64,000 nucleotides of DNA from Yersinia massiliensis (GTDB lineage Bacteria > Pseudomonadota > Gammaproteobacteria > Enterobacterales > Enterobacteriaceae), in NCBI RefSeq assembly GCF_003048255.1, contig NZ_CP028487.1:1736001-1800000 (forward strand), given 5' to 3'. Position 1 is the first letter of the stretch. Each line of letters begins with the position of its first letter. Shown here piece by piece: positions 63,472-64,000 of this stretch. The notes beneath the pieces were generated by a model. It was not told the DNA's origin and made no database searches. It was given only the letters and a program-made list of their open reading frames with translations. Both the position numbers and the translations under genes were made by a program.

Positions 63472-64000
63472 ATGCAAAAACTTTCATCGATTCTGGCGAG
63501 AATTCCCCCTTTAGACAGCAAAGCAATGGCGCGCGCTCAAGTGCGGCTAGATGGCTTGCTTAAGCCCCCCGGCAGTCTGGGCCGTTTAGAAAAATTGGCG
63601 GTCCAACTGGCGGGGATGCGCGGGTTATATGGGCATCAGGTCGATCGCAAACAAATTATTGTGATGGCGGCTGACCACGGCGTTTACGATGAAGGCGTGG
63701 CGATTTCACCCCGAGCGGTCACCATGGTGCAGGCGCTCAATATGGTCAAAGGGGTCACCGGCGTTTGTGTGCTGGCCGCCAATGCGGGTGTGGAGGTGAA
63801 CATTGTTGATGTGGGTATCGACAGCGATACTTTACCGGGTGTGTTGGACATGAAAGTGGCCCGGGGTAGCGGCAATATCGCCCGTGAAGCTGCGATGACA
63901 CGTCAGCAAGCAGAAGACTTGCTTTTCGCCACTGCCAGACTGACCTTGCAACAAGCGGCAGAGGGCGTGAAAGTGTTTGGTGTTGGTGAACTGGGTATGG
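63472..64000 (+). CDS. cobT: Nicotinate-nucleotide:dimethylbenzimidazole phosphoribosyltransferase CobT (partial)
   Basis: Makes alpha-ribazole phosphate from dimethylbenzimidazole and nicotinate mononucleotide. The gene starts at ATG 63472, 4 bases after cobC, and is cut by the window end after 176 codons of an expected 350. Visible conserved parts are [20 protein letters not shown] (about 25-44), [17 protein letters not shown] and [11 protein letters not shown] at the end. The catalytic Glu of the family would lie beyond the window. Confidence 0.95.
   Translation, partial: MQKLSSILARIPPLDSKAMARAQVRLDGLLKPPGSLGRLEKLAVQLAGMRGLYGHQVDRKQIIVMAADHGVYDEGVAISPRAVTMVQALNMVKGVTGVCVLAANAGVEVNIVDVGIDSDTLPGVLDMKVARGSGNIAREAAMTRQQAEDLLFATARLTLQQAAEGVKVFGVGELGM

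Overview
The window comes from an enterobacterium, most likely Yersinia of the enterocolitica group. Protein sequences and gene order recall E. coli and Salmonella (hisGDCBHAFI with a His-rich leader, yeeZ, plaP, sbcB, yeeA, yeeX), a complete Salmonella-type pdu/cob cluster is present, and an ERIC-type repeat lies inside the pdu operon. The genus is inferred from recognition, not from a search.

Positions 1-7500 hold the histidine operon on the minus strand: promoter, 15-codon leader peptide with six consecutive His codons, attenuator, eight tightly coupled genes and a terminator. Positions 7855-19490 are a mosaic of core genes shared with E. coli (yeeZ, plaP, sbcB, yeeA, yeeX) and less usual genes: a ribose-type ABC transporter lacking a binding protein, a divergent HcxA/YbdH-like dehydrogenase and an AT-rich SDR reductase. 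Two copies of a ~100-bp palindromic repeat sit in convergent gaps. Positions 19509-24044 encode a complete second sugar-type ABC importer with a LsrB/RhaS-like binding protein.

Positions 24436-43525 are a full 1,2-propanediol utilisation operon on the minus strand (pduABCDEGHJKLMNOPQSTUVWX). It encodes the microcompartment shell, B12-dependent diol dehydratase and reactivase, CoA-acylating aldehyde dehydrogenase, phosphotransacylase, kinase, alcohol dehydrogenase and cobalamin recycling enzymes. Two B12-synthesis genes, cobD and a CobA-type SUMT, are inserted between pduW and pduX. Divergent from it lie pduF (diffusion facilitator) and pocR (AraC-type activator). A cobalamin riboswitch then precedes the anaerobic B12 operon cbiABCDETFGHJKLMNQOP-cobUSCT, which runs off the window at 64000 inside cobT.

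The logic is coherent: propanediol enters through PduF, PocR activates both operons, the cbi/cob enzymes make the coenzyme needed by PduCDE, and the riboswitch shuts synthesis off when B12 is ample. The most interesting unexplained signal is a 20-bp motif built on ATGACAATAAT. It occurs about 200 bp upstream of pduA and of pduF in matching orientation, and twice upstream of the cbi riboswitch; it is a candidate PocR operator. Other points are an ERIC element that appears to supply the pduG ribosome-binding site, a possible upstream ORF in a structured leader of plaP, and a riboswitch hairpin that could act both as terminator and as RBS blocker. No tRNA, rRNA, CRISPR, prophage or transposase gene was seen.
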